This document shows positions 1 through 14,055 of a stretch of 64,000 bases of DNA, one piece after another. The stretch lies in NCBI GenBank assembly GCA_001599975.1, contig BCIO01000001.1, forward strand, positions 1,984,001 to 2,048,000. The letters run 5' to 3'. The DNA comes from Cystobasidiopsis lactophilus. Lineage: Eukaryota; Basidiomycota; Agaricostilbomycetes; Agaricostilbales; Chionosphaeraceae. Each line of letters begins with the position of its first letter. Position 1 is the stretch's first letter. Position numbers and translations under genes: made by a program. The notes below the pieces were generated by a model. It saw nothing but the letters and a program-made list of their open reading frames with translations. It was not told the origin of the DNA and made no database searches.

Positions 1-1076
1 AGCTGGAATCCAGGGCCTCGTCGGTGTTGGAGCTGGCGAGCAGCTGGAGCTGGACGAGCGCTTCCCTGGCCGTCTCTTCCCTGACCTTGATCACCGGCCC
101 CGACCCGTTCCCACCGGACGTGCTGATGCTGAGCTTGAGCCTGGGCCTCTCCTTGGCAAACTCGCCCTCCGGCAAAGGCCCGTCCAAGGGCATGAGCCGA
201 TCTGGGTCTGGCGTGGCCGTGCTATTGGCGGCTGCATTGGGGGAAGCCGAGGTGGAAGCTTCTTGCTCCTCTTGGGCTTCTGCTTGCGCTTTGGCCAGGG
301 GAGCGGCGGACCGGGCAGCGGTGGTGCTGCGAATCAAATGCCGCAAAGATGATTCGACCAGGCGGGTAGTCCGCACTCGGTTGTCCGTCATGGCCGCTGA
401 CGGATCCGCCAGCGTGCCAGAGTTGGGCTCCATGCCTTCTGGGTAGACCTGTGCGCAATGGAAGGCGTGATGAGATGACAAGCTTGGCTCGAAGAGGGCG
501 CCCCAAAAACGCACGGGTGTTTGCTTCCATGAGTGCTCTGGCGGCAGGGGAGGGAAGAAGTCAGGCTGAAAAGGTAGGCGAGCGCCGAGCTCCGCCGGCG
601 AGGGCTTGTAGGGCAGGATCATCTCTTCAGGCGGTGGGCGAGGAGACTGCGGCTCCAGCGGTGGCAAGTCTTGGCCGGCTGCTGGGCCAAAACCGTACAA
701 TCTTCAGATATGATGAAGATGCAGGTAGATAGATCAGCACCAACCTGAATTGCGGCTTTCGTTGTGCGCGACGAGCTCGTGCAAGCCAAAGCCGCCCTGC
801 TGTAAGGCGAGGGCGATGTCCAAGGTGTTGGGCTGCGACCTGCGCCCGGCTGCTGCGATCTCGTGCGAGAAGTAGGCGACGCCAGCCAGCACTGAGCGTC
901 GAGGCTCTTAGAAAAGGCAGCGCTGAAGAGGAGGACCCAAAGCACGCACGATTGAGCACTTGTCGCTCGAGCTCCTCCATCGCCGACCGCTGCACGCCCT
1001 CATAGCCTCGCTCAGCCACCACTTCGCAGATCAACCGCTGCAGAGCCGTGTGCGCCAAGCCCTCCATCTTCGCCAA
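1..1076 (-). CDS. TAF8: TFIID subunit TAF8 (C-terminus runs off the window)
   Basis: Transcription initiation factor subunit: the histone fold pairs with TAF10 and helps build TFIID in the nucleus. Exons read as 950-1076, 745-891 and 681 to the window edge, with 58- and 63-base introns. The first two exons encode a bromodomain-associated histone fold (LICEVVAERGYEGVQRSAM, then after the splice LAGVAYFSHEIAAAGRRSQP). Exon 3 carries the TAF8 C-terminal signature FFPPLPPEHSWKQTP followed by a Ser/Ala/Glu-rich tail that is still open at base 1. The start MAKMEGLAHTALQ is the first Met before the histone fold. The exon 3 acceptor is a CAGCAG tandem, and either AG keeps frame. The pairing of histone fold with the proline-rich motif is specific to TAF8 rather than TAF3 or SPT7. 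Confidence 0.87.
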
Positions 1077-1213
1077 TCGACACTCTCAAACTTCGACGTC
1101 CAAGTCGAACCCGTCTGTTTTGCTGCCTTCCGCTGCCCAAACATTCTCTGCTTCTGGGTTTTGTTTGACCTGTGTTACATTACATGAGATTGTCCCTCAA
1201 GCTCCTCTCCAAC

Positions 1214-2607
1214 ATGTCCGCCGCTCCCAAAGTCGTTCTCACCAGAACCCTTCCGGCGCCGGGCTTGAAGGCCATTCAGGCTGCACACGACGCCGGTCGC
1301 ATTTCCCTCGTTCGCTGGCCTGAGGACAAGGCGGCTGATCGGTCTTGGTTGCTCGAGAATGCACCGGGCAGCGCTGCCCTGCTGGTCATGCTCAACGACA
1401 AGGTCTGTTGGGGCCTTCACTTTTCTCAAGACCTGTCAGATCTGGAATTTGACGCAAAAATCGGCCCCCTTGACAGGTCGACGAAGAGCTGCTAAAGGCG
1501 GCAGGACCATCCTTGAAGGTCGTTTCGTCTTTATCGGCCGGCTTCGACCATGTCGCTTTGCCTTACCTCAAGGCGAACGGAATCAAATTGGGCACGAGTG
1601 CGTGGCATTTCTTCTACTATGCACTCTGAGCATATCTTGAATTGTTCCGTCCAGCCCCGGATGCGCTGACGGACGCCTGTGCCGACATTGGTTGCCTCTT
1701 GGCTCTGATGGCCAGTCGGTTCGGTGGAAAGGCCATGCGTGAAGTCCTGGATGGTAACGTAGGCTTATAATTCCCTCCTAGACTCTACTAGAGCGCCCTT
1801 TTCATGTTGAATCGCTCACAGTGGCCCAACATGCCTTGGAGCCCGCTTCTGCTGTGCGGCCAATCCTTCCGCGGCAAGACTTTTGGCTTCATCGGCTTGT
1901 GAGAGGAGTCGCTGCTCTGCCATTTGGTCGTTTGACTGAGGCGGCGATTCTCGCAGTGGCCGAATTGCGCAAGCTACGCTTCACCGCATGCTCCCTTACA
2001 AGCCTTCCAAAGTGCTCTACTCGACTTCCAAGCTAGGCCAGCCAGCAAAAGCGGATTATTACGATCTAATCTCCTCCTCCAAAATCCCCATCGTCCCCGC
2101 CGAGTCGTATGACCAGCTCGCCTCCGAAGCTGACCTGCTCTTCATCTGCTGCTCCCTCACGCCTGAGACCAAAGGCTTGGTGGGCAAGTCCTTCTTGAGC
2201 AAGATGAAGCCGACCGCAGTGCTGGTCAACACATCGAGGGGGCCGGTGGTGGATTCGGACGCGCTGGCCAAGGCGCTGAAGGAGGAGAAGCTGCTCGGCG
2301 CCGGGCTGGACGTGCTCACCGGCGAACCTCAAATGTCAGTCTATCTCTCCTCCATCTGATTCCAGATGTTGACATTGAGGCACTGACAGAACGGCGGACC
2401 ATCCTCTGGTGAAGGAAAAGCGGGCCGTCGTGTTGCCTCACATTGCGTCGGCCACCGTGGATACCAGAGAGCTCAGTGGGTGCCACGGACTTCCCGTTCG
2501 CACCATTTGTCTTATTTACGCCGGCCTGCGCAGTGTCCGAACAGAGCGTGGAAAACCTCCTGGCTGGCTTGGAGGGCAAGCCGATGCCGCACGGTCAGAT
2601 TCTGTGA
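1214..2607 (+). CDS. D-2-hydroxyacid dehydrogenase, glyoxylate/hydroxypyruvate reductase type
   Basis: NAD(P)H-dependent reductase of glyoxylate or hydroxypyruvate, or a related 2-ketoacid. Seven exons (1214-1402, 1477-1597, 1655-1758, 1822-1898, 1957-2334, 2390-2475, 2534-2607) join in frame to 342 residues, the normal family length. Seen in order: SLSAGFDHVALPYL, the Rossmann loop GFGRIAQAT, VNTSRGP holding the catalytic Arg, TGEP with the catalytic Glu, and LPHIASAT with the catalytic His. The C-terminus ends GKPMPHGQIL. An in-frame ATG at 1184 would add 10 residues. I chose 1214 because its context (AACATGTCC) is better, but a short targeting extension is possible. Closest to human GRHPR; exact substrate cannot be told from sequence. 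Confidence 0.9.
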
Positions 2608-2960
2608 GAGGGGAAAATCATTGCAGCTTCGTGTGGGTATTCCTTGTGAGGTAGAATCAGCAGCACTAGAGCCTAGAGAGAGAGAGAATTTTACAAGGTC
2701 TGTTGTCCTCTTGAATGAAAACATATGAGAGAGGAAGAGTCGCCTTCTTTACATCCCATTGGGTCCCTTACAAGTCCGCCGCTTCCAACGTCAACATCAT
2801 TTGAGCCATCCTAAGGCGTGAAAACTCGGTTGTGCTGGGTCGGTTAGAAGAAAGCCGGCTGGAGGGACAGAGGGGGTTGGGGAGAGGAAGAGAGAAAAGG
2901 CAAGGCCATGCAAACAAAAGAGAAGGCGAGAGATGATGGGTCGTTAAAAAGGAGTTCTAT
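2608..2960. other. Convergent intergenic stretch
   Basis: Space between two convergent genes, so it should hold both 3' ends. It contains a short GA dinucleotide run near 2678-2690 and purine-rich sequence near 2860-2930. No coding signal or RNA gene was seen. Confidence 0.6.
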
Positions 2961-5079
2961 TCATCCGCGGCTGCGCCAGACGGTGGCGTCGACGATCTTC
3001 TTGGCCTGCTCGAACGAGATGCCAGCCAGCTTCAGCTCGACACCGCTGAGCGCGTCCTCCGCGTCCAATGTCGCTGGTGCAGGAGCCGACGGAGGGGACT
3101 GCGGCGCCCTAAGTCCGAACGCGGAGCCAGAAGTGCCGAACGCGGAGGGCGGCGACTTGGGCGGCGAGCCACCGAAGGCAGAAGTGGCGACTGCAGCTTT
3201 CTCCACCGACGTCGAGGACGGGGCAGAGAATGGCTTGAAAGAGGAGACGACCTTGCGCGGCGGCGAGGAAGGAGTAGCCGGCGTCGGGGCGGGCGCACTG
3301 GGCAGGACCACGACCTCATCGTCGTCCTCGTATTTCGGTGGCGGGACGTAAGAGCGGTAGTAGGAGCTGTAGTGAGAGGTATGCCGCTTCTGGTTGTAGG
3401 CGTCGGTGAAGCGTGAGGTAGTGATCTGAGAACGCCATTCAGCAACGCCGTCAAGGCTTTGAAGTAACACCGCACCTTCTTCAAATGTGGCCTGGCTTCC
3501 TGGATGGCGACGGCGTTCATCCACACTTCGACATTGTGGCGCGATTCCGGGGAGTCTCGCTGCAAGCACGGCAGTCAGTACATTGGCTTAAATTGGGTAG
3601 ACGCTGAACTCACGTAAATGTTCTCGACGACGAGGTGCTTGGTGCTTTCGTTTCGCAGCGATAAAGAAGCATGCAAGTCTCGGGCCACATCGTCCACAGA
3701 GTGCTCGCCCGTGGCCAGTCGTTGATACACGGCGCTCCCCACCTCAGAAATCAAGCGCTCTCTGCGGGCCAAATCAGCAGCCTTCCGAGCCCCGCCAAGC
3801 GAACAACGCACAAATCCATTTGCTCTAAAGCCGAACCGACAATGACATGCGCCAGGAACTTGGCGTCGCTCAGAGGCAAAATGGTGCCACCGGCCAATTG
3901 GCACAACGCGCGGTAAAAGTCGGTGCTGTAAGTATATCCAGAGAGCGCAGGCTCGCAGGCGACCATGAAAACGGTGATTCCGCGGGCGGCCATGCTGCGA
4001 GAGAGCTGGAGAGGGTCGTGTCCATCGGGGCTGCCACCGGCAAAGCCATCGCCATACTCGCCGATCTGGAAACGGTATGAGCTATTTACTAAGGGCTTTA
4101 CTGAGGGCTCTTACACCATGGGGTGGGGCGTCTGCGATCTGAAGACAGGCTACAGGTTCAGCCTTGCTCGCTAAAAGTGCGAAGACTACCACTGACCAAA
4201 ATGACCATCTTGGTCGCGTTCTCTCGCCACCCCAGTTGTGAAGCATCAAACAGAGCCGCAGTGACCGCTTCTGGGCCGTCACCTGTTACTCGCATACCTA
4301 TGAGCTTTGTCAATCGAAACGCAAGGCTCATGGCGCAACGCACCACCTCCCGAAGCGTAAAGACTGAGCACTTGGTCAGAACCCTGCGGTTTTGTGGAAC
4401 ACACAAACAAAAACGCTCACGTCTTGAGGGCGGCCTTGATCTGAGTCACGTCCGAGCTGAACTGGAAGACTTTGGTCACGTAGGTGTTGTCCTGCGGCGG
4501 ATGGTCTGTTCGCAAGCACCGCCTTAGTGGTGGGGACCTCGTTCTCGTGGAAATTGAACAGACCTCGAAAGGCAACCAAAGCCAGTCTGTGGTTCCACAG
4601 ACGGAAAGTCAAAATCATCACATCGGCTGGCCGAGAATGGAAGACTCACCTCAAACAAGCCGGTGAGCTGAGCTTTTCCGAATTGATGATTTCGTTCACA
4701 ATCAGCTCAATGTTCTGGGTGGCGGCTGTAAAGACGGTCAAGAGTGAAATCAGGAATGAGCGAAACGTGGCCACCCTCGAGAAGAGGGGGAGGAGGTTCG
4801 AGGGTCGACTTACAGGCAATGTAGCTGCCCATGCTGCCCGTGCTGGAGATAATTATGAAGAGCATGAGCATCTCGGAGTGGTGCATAGAGGATAGAGACG
4901 GCACCAGTCGAGGACGAAGCACAGATCCAAGCATCGTTCGCCTGGCTGAGGCTCTGGTGCCCCTGCACTCGCTCGAGATCGTTGAGCACGCCGGCATATG
5001 CTCGAGAGATATAAAAATGATGCGTACAGACTGTCGGCTGATCAACAGCAGGCTGCACCTCAAAGCTATCGTCGTCCAT
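2961..5079 (-). CDS. von Willebrand A domain protein, 13 exons
   Basis: Cytosolic vWA protein of the type found as stand-alone genes or fused to alpha-kinases in fungi and protists; function unknown. The MIDAS metal site is split by an intron: LDLCFVLDC joins TGSMGSYIA, giving DCTGSMGS. Then come ALVAFRDHPPQDNTYVTK, FQFSSDVTQIKAALKT, the GGDGPEAV loop, TKMVIL, the short exon IADAPPHG, and IGEYGDGFAGGSPDGHDP. The C-terminal third (after VWMNAVAIQEARPHLKK) is Ser/Pro/Phe-rich low complexity and ends with a short helix, VELKLAGISFEQAKKIVDA. Internal exons are extremely short (29, 23, 17 and 22 nt). No kinase domain follows. The first exon (MDDDSFE, start 5079) is the least certain part; the vWA core is firm. 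Confidence 0.8.
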
Positions 5080-5284
5080 CCCGACCAGTGCTCTTGCGCA
5101 AGGTTCGAGGGCGGTATAAGGGCTCAATCGAGCGCCCAGCAAGTCCAAATAGGCGTGGCCAACCAATTCAAGCCCAGTGAGACGTAAACGAGCCAATGGC
5201 TGAAGCCCAAGAGCGGTGAATGGGGGGCAAAAGTGGCAAATTAAGAGAGGGCTCTCCGCGCCGGACAGCGTCATGCCCGATGTT

Positions 5285-7756
<2,472 letters not shown>

Positions 7757-8014
7757 TCACTCCTTAAGGCTCTGTTGTTCGCGCTGTTTGCTGATCCCAA
7801 TGAACCGGCGTCGGCGCCCTTTCCTATTGACGCAGAACGAAGTGCCAGTTAGTGGTTGTATACGATGGAAAAAAACCGGCTGGTCGCTGAGACGCAAGCC
7901 TTGAAAGGTAGCAGCAAGGTTCAACTTGCAGCCGAAGGCGCTCGCAAGTGTGGGTTCGTCCGCTGCTCGTCGTCATTCCATGATACAAGATGTACAGGCA
8001 TATCTTTACAGTGT

Positions 8015-9292
8015 CTAAGAGTTAGCTGGGAACGTGTCATAGCGCAACGTCCGATTAGAGGTCCGTGACCGCAGAGAGCGCTGGGAGGCTGCCGAAGCTG
8101 AGAGCAGTGGCGGCATGTCCACAATCTCGTTCTCGTCCTCCTCCGAGTCCTCTTCTGCCGAAGACAGGAAGTCCTCCACGCCTTCCTGCTCGGCCTCCTC
8201 CAAATCCATCAACCGGTCCGCCCCAGAGACGGGCGAGCTGGCGCTGGCGTTGGAGGGCCCACTGGACGCCGACGTAGGTAGTGCTGAGTTGACGTCTTCT
8301 TGGTGGATGTCGCCGGCGTGCTCGTACCGGTAAGAACCGCTTCGAGGGCGGGCTGGGTTGCGCAAACTGGTGACTCGTCGGGCGCTGGCTGGCGTCGAGA
8401 CGCCCATGCCGTAAGGGTTCCGCCGGCGAGAGACGCCAACAAAGATGACGAAAGTCAGCCAGTGCAGGACGGCAAAGACGAGGTTGAGAAAGAGGTAGAG
8501 AGGGAAGATGATGGAGGGTGGGTGGCTCAGCCGGGGCTTGCCGTTCGCCAGAGACGAGATGGGCAACCGCTGGACCAGCGCATTCGAGTCGTATAGCACG
8601 AAAAGCAGCGTGACCTGTTAGGTTGCGAAAATTGAACTCAGTCTTCAAAATGACAAGCACGAGAGGCCTTCGCGACGCACGCTGGACGTGACGGCAAAGA
8701 CGAAGGCCCGCTCTCTGACTTTAGGCGACAGGGAGGAATGCAGATTCGCCAAGCCGCGGGCGTAGTTCCAAGCCAGCAGGTAGAACGCCGAGTGCAGCGA
8801 GTGCACAATGATCAAGGCCGTGAAGACAATGGCCATGACGAGGTCCAGCGCGGCCAGGGCGGACAGCACGAAGAAGGCACGCGGCCGAGGGATGCGGATG
8901 GCCTCGACGGTGGCCGAGTTGGACGTGAGCAGGACGTAGCTCGACGAGGAGGCGCTTCGAGGGATGCCCATGCCACCCCTATTCGGCTGCTCGGCCTCTG
9001 TAGCCATCGCTTGCTGCAACTGCTGCTCGAAGCCCGGTCTATTGCGTTGACATGCGTGTTGGAGTGAGATTGGAGTAGTCGCGGGCGCAGGTCGGGCCCA
9101 CGTATGATTCGCCGTCGATGTGGCTGGAAGAGAAGTCCCTTCGCCGGCCTCGACGATCTGACTGTTGCTCTTGTGGGCCATCTCATTGTTCGTTGAGGTG
9201 ATGTTGGACAGCGACGTGTAGCTGAGAGACATCGCTACTGCCTTGCCATTGCCCAATCGCTGCTCAGCCAATGCTGTACTTTTGCTCGCCAT
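8015..9292 (-). CDS. Unknown multi-pass membrane protein
   Basis: I do not recognise this family. Two exons (8681-9292 and 8015-8614) joined across a 66-base intron, phase 0 (AVTSS to VTLLFVLYD). The N-terminal ~120 residues are polar and Ser/Thr-rich. About four hydrophobic segments follow: FVLSALAALDLVMAIVFTAL, a weaker AFYLLAWNYARGL, FVFAVTSSVTLLFVLY crossing the splice site, and IIFPLYLFLNLVFAVLHW. The C-terminus is polar with an acidic patch (SSAEEDSEEDENEIVD). No signal peptide. Divergent from the RNR1 fragment downstream on the plus strand. Real gene because both exons are open, GC-rich and joined by good splice sites. Confidence 0.72.
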
Positions 9293-9706
9293 TTTAACGT
9301 GAACGATGGCATTTACGGTCGGGGCTTTAAGCGACAGAGAAGCCTTAACAATGCTTATGTGTATATGTTTGTGGTGCTACGTTTGCGAGAACGAACTGGC
9401 TGTGATTTTTGCCACCCTCTGCCGTCTGCGCTTTCGATGTCCTTGACGATGCCTCCCCAAAAGTCCTTCGCTGTACTCCCCAAAACTTTCCTATTGAGTA
9501 TCTCGTATGAAATACCAAAGCCCTGTTTTGCTTCCGTGCGTGTTGTTTGCCTGGCGCCTTGAACGCGTCGTGCCGGTCCTGGATTTGCCACTAATGAAAT
9601 CCGTGTTGTTTTTGCTCCCAGTCGACCACCTGGCACAAAAGCGCAGACCTCAGAGTCATCATCATCAACTCACAGCCCAACTACAGCAGCCTAGCGGAAT
9701 CAAAAC
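9293..9706. other. Divergent intergenic region upstream of the RNR1 fragment
   Basis: About 410 bases between divergent starts, lower in GC than the genes. It holds one ACGCGT (9563-9568) and the imperfect pair CCCCAAAAGTCC / CCCCAAAACTTT near 9450-9490. No coding signal seen. Confidence 0.5.
9563..9568. promoter_or_regulatory. MCB-like ACGCGT box
   Basis: ACGCGT is the MBF (Mbp1-Swi6 / Cdc10) binding core that drives G1/S expression of ribonucleotide reductase genes in yeasts. It lies about 140 bases upstream of the RNR1-fragment ATG. A six-base match is expected by chance every few kb, and others occur in the window (for example 11120-11125), so the assignment rests only on position and gene identity. 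Confidence 0.3.
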
Positions 9707-10562
9707 ATGGCCTTCGTCTTCAAGCGCGATGGCAGGCGAGAGCGCATCACCTTCGAGTGAGCTCCCTCTTCGCTCCAACAATCACTGTGCTCATAGCAAG
9801 TACAGTAAGATAACGAATCGGATTAATAAGCTTTGTTACGGTCTGGATCCCTTGCATGTCGACCCCATCGAGGTGAGCGCGAACAAACTCTGGTCGCTGG
9901 CCGGGTCTGACGACGCGCGCTCTGCAGGTCACCAAGAAGGTCATCAACGGCGTCTATGGTGAGCTCCCCTGCTCCTTGATCATGCTCAGGATGCCCTGTC
10001 TAACAAGCCCGCAGCTGGCGTGACGACGACCGAGTGAGTTTGGAGCCCAAGCCCGAAAAAAATCATGCACGCGACTTAAATGAATCCCAAAGGCTCGACA
10101 ACTTGGCTGCAGAGGTGGGCTCCACCTGCTCTAGTTCTAGAGTGTGCATAGAACTCACGGGGAGAACAGACCGCCGCCTACATGACCACGACGCACCCGG
10201 ACTATGCCGTCCTCGCTGCCCGCATCGCCATCTCCAACTTGCACAAGGAGACGAAGAAGAACTTTGCCCAGGCCATTGAAGAGTGCAAGGAGCCACAGTC
10301 TGTTGAAACTCAAGCAGGCCGCCACCCAATCACCCTATTCAAACTTTGGACATGGGCCCCTGTTGAATTTCGAGGTCGCCCCTTGATGCTTTCTTTGCTT
10401 GGCCGAATCTCCTATCCGTATTATCAACGTCGACCAACTACCCCAGTCTGCTGCCAAATTTGCGGATTGCGCATTGAAACAGACAGGAGCCCCTTCTTGT
10501 TCAATTTCACCCGCCGGGCCAAGACGAAACTGGTGCGCACAAAACGAAGCAACAGATTGTAA
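9707..10562 (+). pseudogene. Truncated ribonucleotide reductase large subunit (ATP-cone only)
   Basis: The first ~100 residues match the N-terminus of class Ia RNR large subunit: [79 protein letters not shown]. That is the ATP-cone allosteric domain. Six exons with five clean GT-AG introns read in frame. Homology stops abruptly after [10 protein letters not shown]; the frame then runs ~90 residues of unrelated sequence to a stop at 10560-10562, with no catalytic barrel anywhere downstream. It is therefore a 5' gene fragment, not a working reductase; a complete copy must exist elsewhere. It may be a recent segmental duplication, since splice sites are undamaged, or an assembly break. An expressed regulatory ATP-cone peptide is possible but unproven. 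Confidence 0.75.
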
Positions 10563-11170
10563 CTGCTGCGATGGGCGTCTGTTGCAGCTGTAGGAGCAGC
10601 CAAGAGCTCAAGATCGTGGAATGCTGGAGGGCGCGTCAGGAAGACGCGTTCATCATGGCTCCCCTTGTACGCTCTTATCTGGGCAAAGCTCCGTATAATT
10701 CGGTGCCGCGTCTGCTGATTTGCAACTAAAGCTTTAGCACGCCAGCCTTACGAGCCACACTTGGGGCGGGACGGGACCCACCACGAGATTATTGATCTGA
10801 AAAGAAATCCCAACGGCCGCTTGCCGTGTGAGACAATTCATGCGCGTTGCTCCAAAGGCAATCTCTTGCTCCTCTTCTCTACGCAACCCACCTCGTCCTC
10901 CCTCGACAACACCACACTACTGACAGGCAGACGCGCGCAGGAGCCGGCGGGACCAAAAAACGACAGGACAGCATCGCCCAAATCTCGTCTTCTGCTTGCT
11001 TCTAATCCAAGGGTCTGACCACATCAACTTCGCCCTTGTCTTGTCCCAGCTCTACTCTGCACCACCAACACGCCCACCCGCGCCCTCGTCTAGCAGCTCC
11101 CTTTACCAGCCCGTAATCAACGCGTGTTCAACCAAGCACAGTTTTGGTGCCGCCAATCTCGAACTGAGAC
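10563..11170. other. Intergenic, upstream of the PPS1-like gene
   Basis: About 600 bases with no supportable gene. The last 130 bases before the ATG are pyrimidine-rich, as expected for a fungal promoter/5' UTR, with an ACGCGT at 11120-11125. Nothing here resembles the missing parts of RNR1. Confidence 0.5.
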
Positions 11171-14055
11171 ATGGCGACAGCAGCCTTCCATCCCATCGCT
11201 CTGCGCTCCCAGTCCTCTGCCAATGGCGCCCACTCGCCTGCGGTCACTAAGGCCGCGTCGTGCGTGTCTGAGCAGCTCCGGGGTTGCCCCAAGCCTGAGC
11301 GGCCCCTCCTCTCCCGCCAGTCCACCGCCGCCTCCGCCAAGGACCACAGCAAGTCGTACGGCCTCCAGGTCGACCACGACGCTTACCCCAGGCACCCGCA
11401 CAACGACCGGGTCCGGTTGATCTCGGCCAAGCAGTATGCCAGCTTGCAAGCGCAGGAGCTCGCCCTCAACACGCCCGAGAAGGTCCTCTTCCCTTGGCTG
11501 CACGGCGCCGACCAGCGGGGCACACACCAGGCCTCGTACTTTGGTTACAACGACAAGCCATGCAGGACGCCAAGGTCAGTTTTGCCACTGAGCTCTTTTG
11601 TTTGTTTCGAAATTTTGTGGGCTCAAAAAAGCGTCCATGCTTTGACACCTTAGGTTCCGCGCTTTGACGACGGTCACCTGCGACTCTGAGCGCTCAAGCT
11701 ACTACTCGAGCTCGCAGCCTGGCTCCCAGCCGCACTCCCGCATGACCTCATTGGGTGCGCAGTCGTTCAACTCCACCTCGTCCATCTCGTCCATCTCCTC
11801 TTCGTCGTCCTCCTCCTCGTCTTCTCTAAGCTCGTTTGATTTCTCCGACCTCGAATCATCCCCGTCCTCGTCCACCTCCACCGCGTCAGAACACAGAGCC
11901 GCTCTCCTGCTCTCCACTTTCACGCCCGACGACCTCTTGCTCCCCTCGCACCCGCCTCGCTTCCAGGAGGTCGCCGTCCCCCAGCAAGTCAACCTCCGCA
12001 ACTTTCGCCTGCAGTCGCACAAGTTTGCGTCCGTCTCGGACATTGTCGTCTACTCCGCCGCCGGCTTGGCCTCCACCGAGCTCTTGCCAGTCGCCGAGAG
12101 CTTCCTCCACGCCCAAGACTACCTCCGTCGCTGCCGCTTGGCCGACGCCGACTATGAGGACGACCTGTTGCACTACCATGTCTTCGTTTTGGTCGACAGC
12201 TTCGATGTGTTTGAGCGCTTCTACCCAGAGCTCGTCGCGACCTCCCAGCACGGCTTCCTGCAGAACAAGGTCGACTTCTTCGAGAGGGAGCGAGAGGAGA
12301 TGCGCGTCTTGACCCAGGCGTCGCCCATCGCCGACGGCGTTTGGCTTGGCAACACGCAGGACGTGCCCTTGCCCCCTTCGGCCTCCAGGGGCGGCTCCAC
12401 GCCCGGCGCTTGCCCTAGCCCGTCCCACCTGGCCGATCTAGACTCCCTCGCTGCCGCTTTGGAACACCCCTCCGCGTCCGTTTTCGGGCCTTCGTCCAAC
12501 AAGCTTTCAAGAGGCAGGATGGCCACCTCTGACTCGTCGTCCTCGCTGGAGCGGGACGTGATTGAGGATGGCAACCCCCACTCTTTCTCGATCTGCATCG
12601 AGGCCCACGACCAAGCCTACATGGCTTCGCCGGAAGCGCTCAAGAGCTACGAGACTTTGCTGGACAAGACGGTGGCCGGCTTGAAAGCGCCCGAGGACCG
12701 CCTGGATCCCACCCAGATCGTCCACCTCGAGTGCATTTCCACCGGACAGGCTTGCGTGCAGCCCGGAAGCCAGGTCGCCTTGTACGTTCCTTTGCTCGCC
12801 TCATGCGATCGACCTGACTGATCTTTCGTTGATGCAGCATTGACCACTTGGTTCACCTTGTGATGTGGATCCGCCGCCAAGCCAAGCCCACCACCGTTTC
12901 GCCTGCCACCTCTCCAACCAGCGCCTTCGGCTTGCGTGGGCGAAAGCGACCGACTCAGACCCCGAAACGCCCTCGCAACGTCCTCATCCACACTTCTGAC
13001 GGCTACACCGACACCTCGGTCCTTGCACTCGCCTACATCATGTACGACCGTGCCTGCACTTTGCCGCAAGCCTACCTCCACCTTCAACTTGAACGTCACC
13101 GCAGCTTCTTTGTCTACCCCGCCGACGTCTCGCTCCTCGCCCGCGTGGAGACCCGCATCATGGCTGTTATTGCCGAAGAGCGACGGGCGGCCGACACGCC
13201 AGCAGAAGCGATGGAGGTTGACTCGCCAGCTTTGGGTTTGTTGAAGGGCCGCTTCTCCAGGTCGGCCTCGCCTGTGACCGCCTCCATCCCTCGCACCATC
13301 TCGCTCAACCAAGCCACCCAAACAGAGCGCATGATTGCCGCTCCCTTTTTTTACAACGATCGCTTCGACGGCCATTTCCCCTCGCGCATTCTCCCCTTCC
13401 TCTACCTCGGCAACCTGAACCACGCGTCCAACGCGCTCATGCTCAAAGAGCTTGGCATCACCCACGTTGTCTCCATTGGCGAATCTGCGCTCACGCCACC
13501 CCGCTCGCCGTGCGAGTCGCCCATCGGCGTCCCCTTGCACCTCAAGCCCAGGATCCCCACCAATTCGCTTTGGTTGGAAGCCAGCATGGGCAACATTGAC
13601 GTGCTCGAGCTCCGAGGCATCGCTGACGACGGCATCGACCCCATCCGCGATTACCTGTGCCAAGCCGAGCAGTTCATCGAGGAGGCCCGCCAAAAGGGCG
13701 GCAAGGTGCTCGTCCACTGTCGCGTTGGCGTGTCCCGAAGCGCCAGCTTGGTCATTGCCTACGTGATGAAGCACCTCGAAATGGACCTCCAGTCCGCTTA
13801 CCTGCTGGTCAGGTCTCGTCGCCTCAACATTCTAATCCAGGTCTGTCCCTGCTGCCCCTCTAGTGAAGACGTCAACTTATGCTCTTCCGTTGATCACAGC
13901 CCACTATTCTGTTCATGTGGACCCTCCAGTGGTACGAAGCCACCTTGAATCAAGAGCGCGTTGCCCAGGGCAAGCGACCTCTCGGCACCCGCCTCACTTG
14001 GGGTTACCTCGCCCGAGAGATGTGCGACCTCAACGCTCGCTACCTTAACGTCTAA
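11171..14055 (+). CDS. PPS1: Dual-specificity protein phosphatase, PPS1 type
   Basis: Cysteine-dependent Tyr/Ser/Thr phosphatase; the yeast relative Pps1 acts around DNA synthesis. Four exons (11171-11574, 11654-12781, 12838-13840, 13900-14055) give 896 residues. N-terminal half: Ser-rich region and the ancestral PPS1 non-catalytic domain (IDHLVHLVMWIRR, RNVLIHTSDGYTDTSVLA). C-terminal half: catalytic DSP domain starting ILPFLYLGNLNHASN, general-acid loop DDGIDPI, and signature VHCRVGVSRSAS with Cys and Arg in HCx5R. The end is LTWGYLAREMCDLNARYLNV, as in fungal PPS1. A long Ser-only tract lies near residues 170-190 of the product. An antisense open frame of 375 codons exists over exon 3 but is a shadow of its GC bias. 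Confidence 0.9.

Noticed and set aside
12647-13774. 375-codon open frame antisense to the PPS1-like gene
   Set aside because: Lies wholly opposite a firm exon; the translation (His/Val/Asp-rich, no domain) is a mirror of the GC-biased coding strand.
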